Made by a program: the position numbers and the translations under genes
NCBI GenBank assembly: GCA_032433595.1
Contig: JASWJB010000070.1
Location: 92,935 to 156,934 of the forward strand
Direction of reading: 5' to 3'
Source: Conoideocrella luteorostrata
Taxonomy: Eukaryota > Ascomycota > Sordariomycetes > Hypocreales > Clavicipitaceae
Length of the DNA: 64,000 bases
Notes under the pieces: model-generated
The model's input: only the letters and a program-made list of their open reading frames with translations
Told to the model about the DNA's origin: nothing
Databases searched by the model: none
Shown: piece by piece, positions 26,368 to 38,990 of the stretch
Numbering within the stretch: position 1 is the first letter of the stretch
Layout: each line of letters opens with the position of its first letter

Positions 26368-27258
26368 ATGGTCAGCAAGTGTGCGCAAACACCTGTATGG
26401 TTCATCGCTGCAGCTTCAAGCGGCTTTGGTCATGAGATTGCCTCGAATGCTCTCAAACGAGGTCACAAGGTGATTGCGACTGCTCGGAAGATTGAACGGA
26501 TACAGGACTTAGCAGATGCCGGCGCTCACACAATGGCATTTGACGTTGCATCTCCTATCTCTACTATCGAGGGTATCGCCAAGCAAGTATTCGACAAGCA
26601 CAGCAGGGTGGACTATCTCGTCAATACGGCCGGCTTCATTCTGGAGGGCTCAGTGGAGGAAGTTTCTCGAGAAGAACTATACGATAGCTTCAATACAAAC
26701 GTGTTTGGAGTGATGAACACCCTGCGGGCCTTCTTACCATATATACGATCGCAACCTGCAGCAGCAAATGGTGTGCGGGCTACTGTTGTCACTTTCGGAA
26801 GTCTGGGTAGTTGGAGAGGCGGTGCGAGCTTTTCCGTCTATGCCATGACCAAGGCTTGTGTCTCGTCGCTTGCGGAATCTCTTCACGAAGAACTCGCCCC
26901 TTTCAAGATCCGAGCTACGGTCGTTGAGCCAGGATACTTTCGGACTGCATTTCTCAACCCCGGAGTCATGGTTCAGTCTAAGGAGCGCATTGAAGCATAT
27001 AATGATGAGAGCACGCCAACTGGACAGACCAGAAGGCGTTTGATTGAGGTGGATAGCAACCAGCCTGGGGATGTGGTCAAGGGCTGCCAGGTCATTGTCG
27101 ATGCGTTGACGGCTACTGGTGTTACTCAAGGTAGAGACTTGCCGGTGAGAATTATTCTGGGCAAAGATTGCGATCATGTTATTAGGGATAAATGCTCACA
27201 AACAATTGGGATTTTGGATGAGTGGAAAGATGCTATCCGGAGTACTGATCATGATTAG
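26368..27258 (+). CDS. SDR oxidoreductase, retinol/17-beta-HSD-like
   Basis: Intronless short-chain dehydrogenase of 296 residues. The N-terminus WFIAAASSGFGHEIA is the coenzyme loop with Ala-Ala in place of the usual Thr-Gly, a variant common in this fungal subgroup. KVIATARKIERI after strand 2 suggests NADP binding. The NTAG motif, serine segment TFGSLGSW and YAMTK catalytic pair are intact. The extended C-terminal part (PTGQTRRRLIEVDSNQPGDVVKG and DLPVRIILGKDC) is typical of the group annotated as oxidoreductases acting on hydrophobic substrates. The substrate is unknown. It diverges from the frameshifted SDR gene. Confidence 0.88.
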   Translation: MVSKCAQTPVWFIAAASSGFGHEIASNALKRGHKVIATARKIERIQDLADAGAHTMAFDVASPISTIEGIAKQVFDKHSRVDYLVNTAGFILEGSVEEVSREELYDSFNTNVFGVMNTLRAFLPYIRSQPAAANGVRATVVTFGSLGSWRGGASFSVYAMTKACVSSLAESLHEELAPFKIRATVVEPGYFRTAFLNPGVMVQSKERIEAYNDESTPTGQTRRRLIEVDSNQPGDVVKGCQVIVDALTATGVTQGRDLPVRIILGKDCDHVIRDKCSQTIGILDEWKDAIRSTDHD

Positions 27259-29982
27259 GGGCCAAGGATGGAAACCCTAGGAAACTGTGGTATTGAAGAT
27301 ACTCTAGATCAATGCCATTGACACGAGCAGTTCACGAAACTAGATGTCCACCACTGGTGACGTTCTTGTTACTCAAATATTAATGTCTCTGTTCGTGATT
27401 GGTAGTTTCGTAGCGAGCCAGGGCCAGAAGTGCGACGGGAGAACCGTGAAGTGCAATATTGTAGAGTATACCATCAAAGAGACGAGGCAAGCTTTGGCCA
27501 TGTCTCAATTTACGTGGCACGATCAGACTCAGTACCATATCGGAATCAGTGTACTCCGTGCCTACCGCGTGCTAGGTGTTGCTTCAATTACGGCGTACTT
27601 AACAGAAAATGCTAAGCGATGTTTGTGTGGCCTCCAAGCGAGACCGTTTTAGGATGATTGCCTCTCTTTTGCCAAAAGAAACATCCGTACCGAATACTGG
27701 CGAATTCAGGTCTATTGGCCCGTTATTCTTAGAGATAGATTTCAGTGTCACACGCCATGCCCACATCGATGTCCTGCAAGGACGAGGGCCAAACATAAAC
27801 AAGATGATGTACAGGTATTCAGTTTACTGCGATGCTGCAGGACGTGGAGATTTTCCACCTGCCTTGGAAAAGTATCGCGCCCCGTGGCGCCAGGAACCGG
27901 ATAACCGGGTAATTCACGACCAACCATGAGAGGTTGTCCTCAGATGGCCTAACTACTACCTTCTCGAACCGTTTGTCCAAGCGCAGAAACAAAGTTTTAG
28001 CTAACGGGAGCTCCGTGCTCTGGTGTCCTGTTAGTCCTGCTCTGCAGTGAATAAGTGGTTCAAGCGGCTACCGTCCCCCGGCGTATTAATTTCGTTGGCC
28101 CCAGTTTGCGTACCAAAAAGCATGAACCGCTCGCTGAGTATACCACAGCACAGGTCGGTAAATGAGGCAATCGATGTGTTCCTCTGCATGGTTTCCAGTT
28201 TCCTGCCAGCAGGATGGAGTAGTGTGCCGACATGTCATTTTCATTCTTCTGCATGTCGCACCAAGACATGTCGGCTAGTCGCAAAAATTTCCTCTCCATG
28301 GCCAACACGGCGATTCGGCAGTTGCTACTTTGTCAGATTTTTGCAGATATAATGATGGAGCGGTTGGATAGTAAGGTGTCACGACACCATCATGCATGGC
28401 ATGACAGCGCTCCGGCATAATTAATTACGAATACCAACCAAACAGCGTTCAGCAGGGAGGGGGGACAAGCCTATGACAGCGCTGGTAGCAACCCTCCCAA
28501 CACGAGGTGGCTGACGAACGGCAAGCCTACTACTCCGTTTGGAATAGGCACTTGGTTAGTTAGTATGATACCGACATCATCATAGCGATCCCAGTGATAC
28601 CGCCAGGTTGTCCGTGCAGTATGGCAAGGGATACGGAGTACATGCCAGGCAACAAATGACCATGGGCCACTTACCGCATATCGCGTGGACCGCGGCACCG
28701 CCCATTAACTTGCCCGCAAGGTGTTGACAAATTAATCGAGACATCCAGGGCAGAGGCAGAGTGCGTGGAGGAGGCCCTGGTGTCTCGCTTAATATGTCAG
28801 GCGCGTGGCCCGTTCCGGATTAAGCACTACTGTGGTTACTCCGTACGCAGTAATGACTACCTAATTAACTAGTTGTCTCAACCGTCGAAGCCATAGAGGA
28901 TTCGGAGAAAACTCTGTAGGGGGGAATGGACCAAACTACAGCGTGCTTCGTCAGTATAGGGTTTGCATCTGGAAATCTTGATAGGATCGAGGCTTAGTGG
29001 CGATGAGAACTCTTTATCATTCCCCAGTAATTTAATTAGCATAGGGAGTGGTTGAGAGTTTCAGGAGTCTCCCCTTTTTGTGTCTAGCTTATCCCCCCAT
29101 CCTGGTCCCCATAGCCACATCGAGACCATCCTAAGTCCAGTTGGCTCGATTGGGAGGTAGCCAATCGACAGCATGCCACAGATGCGTTGGATGAATACAC
29201 TCATCGTACAGAGTACTCCAGAGCTGAATCATAGTAAAATCAACCATACTAGCATGCGCCTCTGAGTAGGCGGGCAGGGGCTGTTCTCCAGAGCCGCCGT
29301 CGGCTCCAGCCGTACAGGTATGGTACAGCCTGAACGGTTGCATTTCCCAACGGGAATGGAAAGCAAATCAATCCGCGAGGCTGACTATCATCGCGTGGCA
29401 AGTTGTGGCGTCCTCCTATGCCGTAGCATGAAAGGCGGGAGTCGGTCACGGAAAGGATATTGCCAGACATGGACGCTAGATGAGCGTTGTTTAGACCAAA
29501 GCCGGTGGTGTTATGTACTCCGTGTTACTGCCATGCTTCAGACGGACAGAGGCCTGCGTCTTTCAGCTGGGCTAGTCAGCTACTTCGTAGTTACTGTTGG
29601 AGTACGGAGTACGGAGTAGTACTACGGAGTAGTTACTCCAAGAACGAGCAAGGGTGTGGATGGTGTCAACGCCCGCCCAGACATTCTGTCTGACTAGTCC
29701 CATTCACTTCACTTGGAGACCCGGCAGCCATCAAGCCGGGGGGCATCCATGCATGAGCTGAGAGACACTCATTTTCTGTGGTGCCAGCAAGATCGACCCA
29801 GTCACCGTTCTCTGAGACCTGGTCCTGTCAATCTCCCCGCCGTTTCTCTCGATATGTTAAGAAGTTCAATTTGTACTTCTTCAACTTGCACCGTTCATCG
29901 TCCACGATCCACTGACCTGCGATTTTGCGGCTCACGACTCCCCTTCATGATCGCGGCATGATGATGCAGTTGTAGCCTCACA
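27259..29982. other. Gene-poor 2.7-kb region
   Basis: No convincing gene is found. The frame at 27344-27652 has a hydrophobic start but no recognisable continuation. Five exact copies of the dispersed 8-mer lie here (28632, 28838 and three within 29603-29630). Confidence 0.45.
29603..29630. repeat. Cluster of three TACGGAGT copies
   Basis: Exact copies begin at 29603, 29610 and 29623, the first two sharing one base. This is the densest cluster of the dispersed motif in the window and lies outside any gene. Confidence 0.9.
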
Positions 29983-32900
29983 ATGGCTATTGACCTAGGA
30001 GACAACCCAACGGGCGCCGCCATCTCACATGTATGGGGATTCGTCGAGGCTCGAGGATTTAGTCTCAACCTGGTACGTGTCCACCATGATTTAACTACAA
30101 CAGCAATTCGAATATCCGCACTCAATATCTAGCTGGACAGGTCTTTTTGGGGGGGCGGGAGGTGTTTGGGGTGCCGCAGCTCATCAACTGCCTCATTGCA
30201 ATGATATCTAACGTTCGGTGTATTAGGGAGGTGATCAAGATCCGAGGCAGGGGTCAGCCCGCAATGGCTCGTCCGGAGGAACGTTGAGTACCACGGCCAA
30301 TAATAAAGGATCGTCACTTCAGAAGTTGGGAACAACATTCATACCTGTAAGCGTCATTGTGGGTGTATGCCTTGTCATCTTCATCATACTGCGTCGATAC
30401 TGCAAGCGCGTATATGCGCCTAGGACAATTCCAGAATTGCGTACACCAGAGTAAGTATTGATCGTCACTTTTGCACTGTCCCGATGGCTTTGACAATACT
30501 TGTCTTTGATGAAGCTGAACAAAAACTCACCATTTCACAGCTTACCTAGCCCTCCGCTGCCAAAAGGATGGTTCAACTGGATCATCCCGTTCTTCAAGAC
30601 GCCAGATACGTGGGTCCTCAACCATGGATCCCTCGATGGCTTCTTCTTTCTCCGATTTCTCAAAGTAATGCGCAATATATGCCTTGTTGGCTGTCTGATC
30701 ACATTTCCCGTCCTATTTCCTGTTCATATTACTGGAGGGGGCAACGGCAGTGATCTGGATGCGTTGACCATCGGCAATGTGACAAACCCCCAAAAGCTCC
30801 TCGCTCATGTCTTTACAGCATGGGTGTTCTTTGGTAATACATCTCCTCGTTTATCGCCTAGTTTCACTGCAGTTTACTGACGTTTTCACACAGGCTTCGT
30901 CCTCTACACCATTGTGAGAGAGTGTATATACTACGTGAACCTTCGGCAAGCATACCTGTCAAATCCGTATTACGCAGACAGGATCTCCTCCCGCACCATC
31001 ATGCTAACCTGCGTTCCGAGAGAGTATCAAGACGAACGCAGGCTTCGAAAGCTCTATGGAGATGAGGTAAAGCGAGTGTTCATTCTGCGAACATCGAAGG
31101 CTCTTGCCAAGATGGTGAAGGAGCGCGAACAAACTGCGGAGCGATTGGAAAAGGCCGAAATAGCACTCATCAGGTCCGCGAATTTGGCGAGAAAGAAGGA
31201 GATCGCAAAAGACCCAGGACTCGCTGAACCTTCGACTCTTGTGGGTGCAGCTTCTATAAGCGAATCTGCCAACTCGAAACAAGATCTAGTCTCGGTTCCT
31301 AGCGGAAGTACGGCTAACGAAACGGCGAGAGAGAACCAACTCGAGGTGGAGCTGCCTGGATCCATGATATATCTGGAGGCGTTGGGCGACAAGCAAGACA
31401 AGGACGCTACGCAGCAGAACGGAGCCGAAGTGAGCGAGAAAACGGGTGACACGAAAAGAGACGAGGACGATGAGGAATACCAGCATCCTTATGGGCTTGC
31501 AGGTAACATTCCTGATGTCAGAGGATCAGTAGCCGCGCAGTGGATTCCCGTCACACGACGACCGTACCACCGACCGGTTGGCAACTTTTTCCGCCGCGTA
31601 GACACTATCCGGTGGACACGATTCCGACTCCGTGAGTTGAATATACAGATTTACAAGATGCGAAAGCAAGTCAAGCGCGGGGACGGAATCACTCTGCCAA
31701 CTGTTTTCGTTGAATTTCACAGCCAAGAAGCAGCCCAGGCAGCTCATCAAGTTCTGTCGCACCACCGACCACTGCAAATGTCGTCGCGAATGATTGGTGT
31801 TCGACCGGACGAAATCATCTGGTCGTGCCTGCGGATGGCTTGGTGGGAACTCATCATCAGAAGGTTCCTCATCATGGCCCTCGTAACAGCAGCAATCATT
31901 TTCTGGGCCATCCCTTCCATTTTCGTCGGAGGCATCAGCAACATTGACGGAGTGACAAATACTTTCGCGTTTCTCGGGTTTCTAAAAAAAATGCCGGAGG
32001 TTATTCTCAACTTCATCCAGAGTTTCCTCCCAGCACTCGCTCTCTCAATCTTGATGGCTATAGTGCCGTGGCTGTTACGATGTAAGGCACGTCTCCGTAT
32101 TTGATCAAAGTCATGCTAACTTCAGACACTAGTTTGCGGTGCGATTTCCGGAATACCAACCACTACTCGAGTTGAGTTGTTTGTACAAAACGTATATTTT
32201 GTCTTTCAAGTCGTACAAGTTTTTCTCATTACAACCCTCACATCAGCTGCCTCCTCAGCACTCGGCCAAATCTTGTCGAACCCACTTGGAGCCAAGGATC
32301 TTCTGGCCGAAAACATTCCGAAAGCCTCAAACTTCTACTTGTCATACATACTAATTCAGTGTCTGTTGAGCGGCGGGTTGCGTTTAGTTCAGCCGTTCGG
32401 TTTGATTAGACACTATATCATTGGGAGAATCAGCGAGATACCTCGTACAAGGTACAAGCGGTGGCTTCGTCTGGAACCATCCCGTTGGGGAAGCGTTTAT
32501 CCTGTCTACACCACCATGGGTGTCATTGGTATGTTTTACTTTGTCTCTCAGCAATCATTCTGCTCAACCTATCACTGTTTGGATGGCTATGCTGACTTCA
32601 AATCGTAACAGCACTGAGCTATGCTTTCATCGCCCCCCTTGTACTCATCTTCGCAGCCGGTGGAATGTATGCCACACAAGTTGTGTGGAAGTACAATCTT
32701 CTATATGTAATAGACTCTGACATGGACACCAAGGGTCTCTTTTACCCCCGCGCTCTCATCCATCTCACAATTGGCCTCTACCTGGCCGAAATTTGTCTCA
32801 TCGGCATTTTGGCGCTGAGGTCAGCCTACGCGCCGCTGGCACTAATGGTTCTATTTATCATCTTCACCGGCTTAGTCCATTTTTCACTTAGCGATGCCAT

Positions 32901-33639
32901 CGCACCTCTTTTGCTCAATCTGCCCCAGACGATGTCCCTTGAGGGTGAGATTCAAGAAGACATAAAGGCGAAGGCACTTCGAGAGAAGGAATTGGCAGAA
33001 GCTCGACTTGAAGCGGAAGAAACCGGGACACCTGGTGCCGCAAACGACTACTATGACACCGAGCAGGTCTTTGGCGATGAGGACCAATTTGGGCAGTCAG
33101 ACGACGAGATAGAGGAAGAGGAAGAAGACTCTGGCGACGAGCACGAAATTACAGGAACCCGGGCTGTCGAAGGTGCTGGCAGCATTGGATTAACCGTGAA
33201 AGAATGGTTCAAGGACAAGTCCCAACAGAAAGTGAAAAAAGGGATTGACGAGGCCGGCGCAAATGAGTTCCTAAACAAGCTCAAGTTCTGGAAACACAAC
33301 AAACACAGTGACGAACCCCCTGGGTTCCTAGCACGATGGCTGCATCCCGAAGAATATTTGGACTTCGTAACTCTGCGTGACAGCATCCCGAGCGATCAAT
33401 TTCCCATCGTCGAATACCCGTCTGACTTTGCAAAACGGTGTTTTCTGACCCCCGAGATGTGGGCACCAAAACCAACATTGTGGATTCCCAGAGACGAAGC
33501 GAGGGTCAGCCGGCAGGAGGTTGCACATACCAAGAAGTACACACCTATATCGGATAAGGGTGCGGATTTGGATGGGAAGGGGAGGGTTGTTGCATATTTT
33601 GATAAGGCACCGGTGAAAAAGCCGCGATATCTATTGTAA
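29983..33639 (+). CDS. CSC1/OSCA-type stress-gated cation channel (DUF221)
   Basis: Large polytopic protein of the RSN1/PHM7/CSC1 family, related to hyperosmolality-gated calcium-permeable OSCA/TMEM63 channels. Six exons (29983-30072, 30227-30450, 30541-30833, 30894-32081, 32133-32528, 32612-33639) give 1072 residues. In order: an N-terminal helix VIVGVCLVIFIILRR followed by KRVYAPRT, the first 3-TM unit, a long charged cytosolic loop with a coiled-coil-like segment (KEREQTAERLEKAEIALIRSANLARKKE), the multi-helix pore domain (IPTTTRVELFVQNVYFVFQVVQVFLITTL), an acidic linker and a C-terminal PHM7_ext-like tail with WAPKPTLWIPRD. The first exon (MAIDLGDNPTG) is the least certain part; a different 5' exon is possible. 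Confidence 0.87.
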
Positions 33640-33722
33640 AATACAACTAGCGTCGATACCTACGTCAAGCAGCGACCGTCTTTTTTGCCTATTCCTCCTA
33701 TACGCCATTTAATGCGATCTAA

Positions 33723-33736
33723 ACACACACACACAC
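33723..33736. repeat. (AC)7 microsatellite
   Basis: A short dinucleotide run between the CSC1-like gene and the regulator gene. Confidence 0.85.
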
Positions 33737-33925
33737 AAACGGAGTCATCCCAGCCACATAAATATATCGAGTCTATGAAACTATTCGTAGAGGCTCCTAT
33801 CGTGGATGCATCTGTGCCGACTAACACAAGAGTCTAAGCAGTCCGTCAACAGGCAGCGAGACAAGTTCATGGTGAAACTAATATTCACCGTATCTCCTCA
33901 GAATGTAAGCCACATATATTCAGTG

Positions 33926-36158
33926 CTACGCATCTCCACCACCTAGAAAGAAATCTTCTAACGATAAAGCCCCTGAGGAAAGGAAATCATCCAAAAAGTC
34001 GAATTCGCCCGACAGTCTCGATCCCACAGTAGCCTGGGCATGGGAAGAAGTGGCGTCTGCGTTTGAAGTCATTCCTAAGTAAGATTGCTGATGGCTGGTG
34101 ATTGTGTCTGAAAACGATAAATCATTTTGAGAGGGTTGTGACACTGTATTTTCGCAATGCCGGTTCGGAGAAATGTAATCACGTGGCCGCCTAGCTGACT
34201 CTTCATCGTAGCCATGAAACGAAGTCGATTGTTCTGCTGCTAATGTTTCCACTGCTGCATTGCTGGTGTCACTGATCGATGGCTCATTTTTCCCACATAA
34301 CCTCAAAAGGCCCTTAGCAAAGTTCCAATGGTAGCTTAGCTCTTGAAGAACTGCCGACAGCGTTCTGACCATGCGCATTGATTTGGCTGCCACGAGCGGG
34401 TTGCCGACACGCAGTTGACTCTTGACGAACACTATCGCCGTGAGGATGGCTTGAACGCCAAATAATGGCAAACTCCGAAGGCAAGAGTTAGCATGAAGAG
34501 ACTCGAGCAGAGACACCAAAGCCATGCCAGCATCACCGTGAATGCTTGAATTGACATCAACCTGCGACGGCGGATCTTGAGACTTGATATTGACTGGTGG
34601 AGGTCTATGAAGCAATATAAGGAAGTTGTAGTAAGTGATGTGAAGAATAGCTTGCCAAGTACTAGGGTTTGCGAGCGATAATTGCAACTGCGGAGGTAAT
34701 TGTGTGGCAAATTTTGCCAGGGATTCATCTGTATGCTCTGCTGCTTTGATTCTTTGTGCAGCCGACGCTCGCAGAGCCCACCTGTGTCTGTATGCTTGTG
34801 ATATAATAACACAAAGACGACTATGTTGAATGACAAAGTCTGATTCTGGCTCTTGTATGCCTTCAAAGTCTTTATACTGAAGATCCGGAACATCAGAGTC
34901 GTCGAGGTTTCTGTTTTGATGCATTGGCCTAGCTGTTAGCCTTCATCGATATTGTGGCGCCTCTTGGTTTAGGTCATAAACTTACAAAGCTTGCGGGCGG
35001 CCATACGAAAGCGATATCAGAGTGTCAAATTGGAAGAGAACCCACCATAGCCGAATCCAAGAGCGCTTGTGAACATCGATCAGGCTGGCATTTTTCGAGT
35101 CCCGATGCATTCCCAGCCCGACGGCGGTCCTTGCCGCTGTGCCAATCCAATACCAGGCATTAGCGACTACTTCTTCCAGGCCATCCGAATACCAACTCAA
35201 CAACACGGCCACCTGAACATGTACGAATCTGTCTTGTTCAAATCTACAGTCCATCAAAGTCTTTGCTCTCCTGAATAGCACTGCTTGAAGGCGCTTCACA
35301 TCCTCCCCGTCGTTTTCACTTCTACGCTGGCAGGACCAAGCATGCGCACCAACCAGTAGCACGGCGTTGAAAAGAGGCAACGACAGTGGATTCCGCTCGT
35401 CCTTGCCTTCAAGTTGGCTCATGAAGTCTTGCTCGTCAACAACGGGCCAGCTGCGATTGATGTGAACAAAATACGCGCAGACTAGCTTGTCCACGGTGGC
35501 TTTGTCCGGCCTCTCGAAAGCCTCGCGCGGTACGTTGTCGATATCGTACGCCGTATATTTATGTTGATACTGCCGATTACTGAAGTGAAAGCCCTGCAGT
35601 TGGCTAGGATGAGAAGAGGTTTGTCGAATCAAGTAGCTGAAGTTGGATGGTTCAGAGCCGACGAAGCACATTCGGCTTTTGTAACCCAGCTGCTCGGCCC
35701 GAAGGGTCTCTCGGCTCATGAATTCAGCCAGATTTCCTTCATCTTGCGTCGAGGAAGCCGAGGAATTAATGTCGTCTAGATTGTGTCCGTGCTGGTGGGA
35801 ACTGCCTGCAGCTTTTATTACGGTTGTTCTGGAGAGACTTGCTGGAGTGGCGGGACCTGTCGACGCTGCTGGCCGTATGGCAGGTTGTGGTCGAAATGAA
35901 AAAGGCTCTCGCGACGTGCGCTTCTTGGCATTTTGATGGATTTTGCAATCAAACAAGCCTTTTGCGTGGCAATTGGTACATGGTGCGCCTCTGTGGGCAA
36001 TATCGCAGCGTACTTTTCGTTGGTGGCATCGTTTACAAGCCCGGCTTTCTGCGCATGGGAGTCAGGTTGTGAGAGATACTGGCTCACTCGAATGTTGTTT
36101 ACATACTAGGTTTCATGGGTGGATTTGATGTTAGCTTATCAATCCGATATGATGACAT
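33926..36158 (-). CDS. Zn2Cys6 transcription factor with fungal regulatory domain
   Basis: Nuclear binuclear-zinc-cluster regulator. Three minus-strand exons (36158-36107, 36048-34986, 34928-33926) give 705 residues. The 52-bp first exon starts MSSYRIDKLTSNPPMKP and splices with a GTATGT donor into KSRACKRCHQRKVRCD. The cluster has the spacing C-x2-C-x6-C-x8-C-x2-C-x7-C, followed by a basic NAKKRTSR linker. The middle homology region includes VCAYFVHINRSWPVVDEQDF, YWIGTAARTAVGLGMHRD and RLWWVLFQFDTLISLSYGRPQA, typical of PF04082. The cluster resembles the CTF1/Far (cutinase and fatty-acid) regulators, but the resemblance is from memory. It diverges from an MFS transporter across 405 bp, so that transporter is a likely target. 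Confidence 0.88.
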
Positions 36159-36563
36159 CCTAGTCTTCCAAGTCAGCTCTCCTCTGTGCAAAGTTATACA
36201 ATTCACAGATGAAATTGCGTGTCCAGACGCCATAGCGGACATTCTAAGTTGAGGCTTGCATGGCGTTGGTGGTCAACATTTGGCTTTTGTCTCCGTTCGG
36301 CGAAACGACCCAATCAGAGTTGGTGAGAACTTGGTCTCGCTTTTCGGCGAGTGGCAGTCGGCGACTCTGGCCAATGACATTGCAGTGTTCGCTTCCACTC
36401 AGAGAGAACCGCCGTGTAAGTGGCACTTCGGCCGGCGTCAACGAGCGACGTCGGAGTGACTATATAAATTGTGTGAACTGATAAAGAGCATTGAATTGCT
36501 GTATTTTTGTTTTTTATCTCAAGGGAAACCCAGAGTTAATACTCCAGTTGTGTGAACTTGACA
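36159..36563. promoter_or_regulatory. Shared divergent promoter, regulator and MFS transporter
   Basis: The 405-bp interval between two divergent starts. TATATAAA at 36461-36468 lies 96 bp before the transporter ATG and is a likely TATA box. Closely spaced CGG/CCG triplets occur around 36344-36364 and 36429-36455, as Zn2Cys6 factors often bind, but no site can be assigned. Confidence 0.5.
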
Positions 36564-38267
36564 ATGTCTCAGCACGACAACAAGACCCCCGGCCAGGAGG
36601 TAAACCCCATAAATGAAGCAGACAATAGCAATTCGGTCCAGCCTTTACCAGCCGAAAATAATGTTTTGACGCCTACACAATTATCATGGGTTTGTTTCTG
36701 TTAACCATCTTCAGATTTGCGTTGCCGTAATTACTTACGCCAAATAGCCTCGCAAGATACATATCATCATCGCCGGCTTCACCTGCACTTTCAACTGCAA
36801 CCTGGGTTCATCAGTACCCTCTGGGGCCATCAGCGCCATATCCGAACATTTTTCTGTCACAGATCAATCCCACTTAGTCCTCCTCAACTCTTTATATATG
36901 TTGGGCTATGTAATCGGCCCATTGCTGTTTGGACCGTTGAGCGAATACCTGGGACGTCGTCCCGTACTCATTGGAACTTTTTTGGGATACCTCGCATTTA
37001 TGGCCGCATGTGCTGTCGCCCCGAATCACGCGGCACTACTGGTATTTCGTCTTTTATGTGGAATTAGTGCTTCGGCGCCCACCAGTGTCATTGGTGGTCT
37101 TTACGCCGATATATTGGACAAGCCGTCCCAGCGCGGCACCGCCATGGCACTCTATATGACTGTAACAACGGTAGGGCCGCTGATTGGACCAGTACTATCT
37201 GGCTTCTCGTCTCAAATTTCCTGGCGTTGGCCATTTATATTGGCGGCATTAATTGCGATTGCTGGACTGCCGCTCGTACTCACGCTGCCCGAAACTTATG
37301 CACCAATCCTACATAACAGGACTATGCGTAAAATCAAGCAACAGGATGCGGAAGGGGGTGCAGATTGCCGGAGAACTATTCACGTTTTAGAGGCGCGCAA
37401 GATCTTTGTCCGCCCAGCCGTGCTCATGGCTACAGAACCGGTTCTGCTCTTTACGGCGCTATACATAGCTCTTGCTTATGCTATCATGTACTTGACGTTT
37501 CAAGCATATCCGATCATTTTCCAAGGTCAGTAACTTATGGGGGGAAGGTATTCTTTGGGCAAATGCACGTTGTCATTCATTGAAAGATGCTAACTTGTCG
37601 TAGATCATTACGGTCTCTCCCCAGGGGTAGCAGGCTTGGCCTATCTTCCGAGTGAGTTCAATTGCGGTACCATATCATGAATGACGAGCGACTGAATAAG
37701 ACCTTGTGCAGTTATTGTAGGTATGTCGGCGGCCTTCTTGGTCTGTCTCGTCTATGCTCGATGGTACGACGCCTCTGTCGCCGCCGGTAAGGAGTGGACG
37801 CAAAAAGAGGCCCACCGCCGGCTGCCCATAGCCTGTTTTGCTTCGCCATGGTAAGTCTCACGTCAACCTTTTCGGCACTGCGCAATCGAATATTGATGCA
37901 TGGCAGTCTTGTTATTTCCCTGCTGTGGCTCGGCTGGACAGCCTGGCCAGAATCAACGTCGCCGATTCTCCCAATGATAGGGGGAGGCTTCTTCTTCGGC
38001 TTTGGGTCACAGCTCCTGTATATTGCCATGGTAAACTACATTACCGATATCTATCGTGAGCTATCCGCATCGGCTCATGCAGCTGCCGGTGTGACGCGGT
38101 CTGTTGGGGCCGTCCTTCTCCCTTTTGCTGCTAAGCCCATGTACAGCCAACTCGGAATTCATTGGGCGCCGTCTTTGCTCGGTTTCTTGACGTTAGTAAT
38201 GGGCGCAATCCCCTTCGTACTCATCAAATATGGCGATGGTCTGGCGACAAAGAGTCGGCGGCGATAG
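36564..38267 (+). CDS. MFS transporter, DHA1 drug:H+ antiporter type
   Basis: Twelve-helix major facilitator of the DHA1 (multidrug/polyamine) group in the plasma membrane. Exon 1 (36564-36689) encodes a hydrophilic start ending TPTQLSW; exon 2 starts at 36748 with PRKIHIIIAGF. The group signatures are LGYVIGPLLFGPLSEYLGRRPVL (motif A region), RLLCGISASAPTSVIGG, and the antiporter motif C region TVGPLIGPVLSGF. Further introns fall at 37526-37603, near 37653-37709 and near 37852-37907, giving DHYGLSPGVAGLAYLP and FASPCLVISLLWLGW. The last helices end LVMGAIPFVLIKYG. It is likely controlled by the divergent Zn2Cys6 gene. Export substrate unknown. Confidence 0.88.
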
Positions 38268-38990
38268 TGAGCCCGCTTGTCTCGCTATCTCCGTACAAGC
38301 CAAGCGCTTCTTTGGAGAGAATAGGGGCGAAACAGGGGCCGAGGAAGAACAGGGAAGAATGGACAACAATACAGCTGGCGGCTGGTCGGAATACTCGCTT
38401 GATGGTAAACTGCCGAGTCCCCTCCGCATCGAAACTAAATACATATTCCCGATCGACCACAAATCCGTCCAGCTGTCGGCGCTAATGAGCCATTTAACTA
38501 AATCCGACAGCCCCCACCTTGTTTCTTACACCATATCAGCCCCACCATGATGAGCTGTGACCTCATGCAGTCGCTTTTCCATCCCAAGTCTGCGTGGAAA
38601 TAACTGGCCAAGAGATGGTTCGGATACGCGGATCGCCTTTGAACTAACATTTAACTACCGGCGGGTCTTATCGCTTCAAGCTAAACCCCAAACCCGAAGC
38701 AGCTCTGTGCTAGCTGCATTATGGTGCAGCCCTTTTAGCTTTTTGCATGTTTGAGTAATCAAGCGTCGCTGATGCAGTAGATAAATGCATGCTTGCCTTC
38801 AGAAACGTTATAAAACGAGCTTGGGTGCCGTCCTTTAGATTGTTAAGTCAGACATGAATAGTTACCTAAACATTCCATAGTCCCAACCGCCTCTCCAGAG
38901 CTTTTTTCCTGTCTCAGACACTTCTCCAAGGTCCTCTTACACCATCTTATTGACCATATAAGTTACAAAACCACACACCTGATCGAGAAA
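38268..38990. other. Intergenic, promoter of alcohol dehydrogenase
   Basis: No gene is seen. A TATAAAA element lies at 38809-38815, about 175 bp upstream of the next ATG, followed by a pyrimidine-rich leader. Confidence 0.5.
38809..38815 (+). promoter_or_regulatory. TATA box of the alcohol dehydrogenase gene
   Basis: TATAAAA about 175 bp before the ATG at 38991. Confidence 0.5.

Noticed and set aside
27344..27929. Possible small secreted protein with hydrophobic start and CDGRTVKC segment
   Set aside because: The continuation matches no family and no phase-consistent intron links it to the next frame at 27609.
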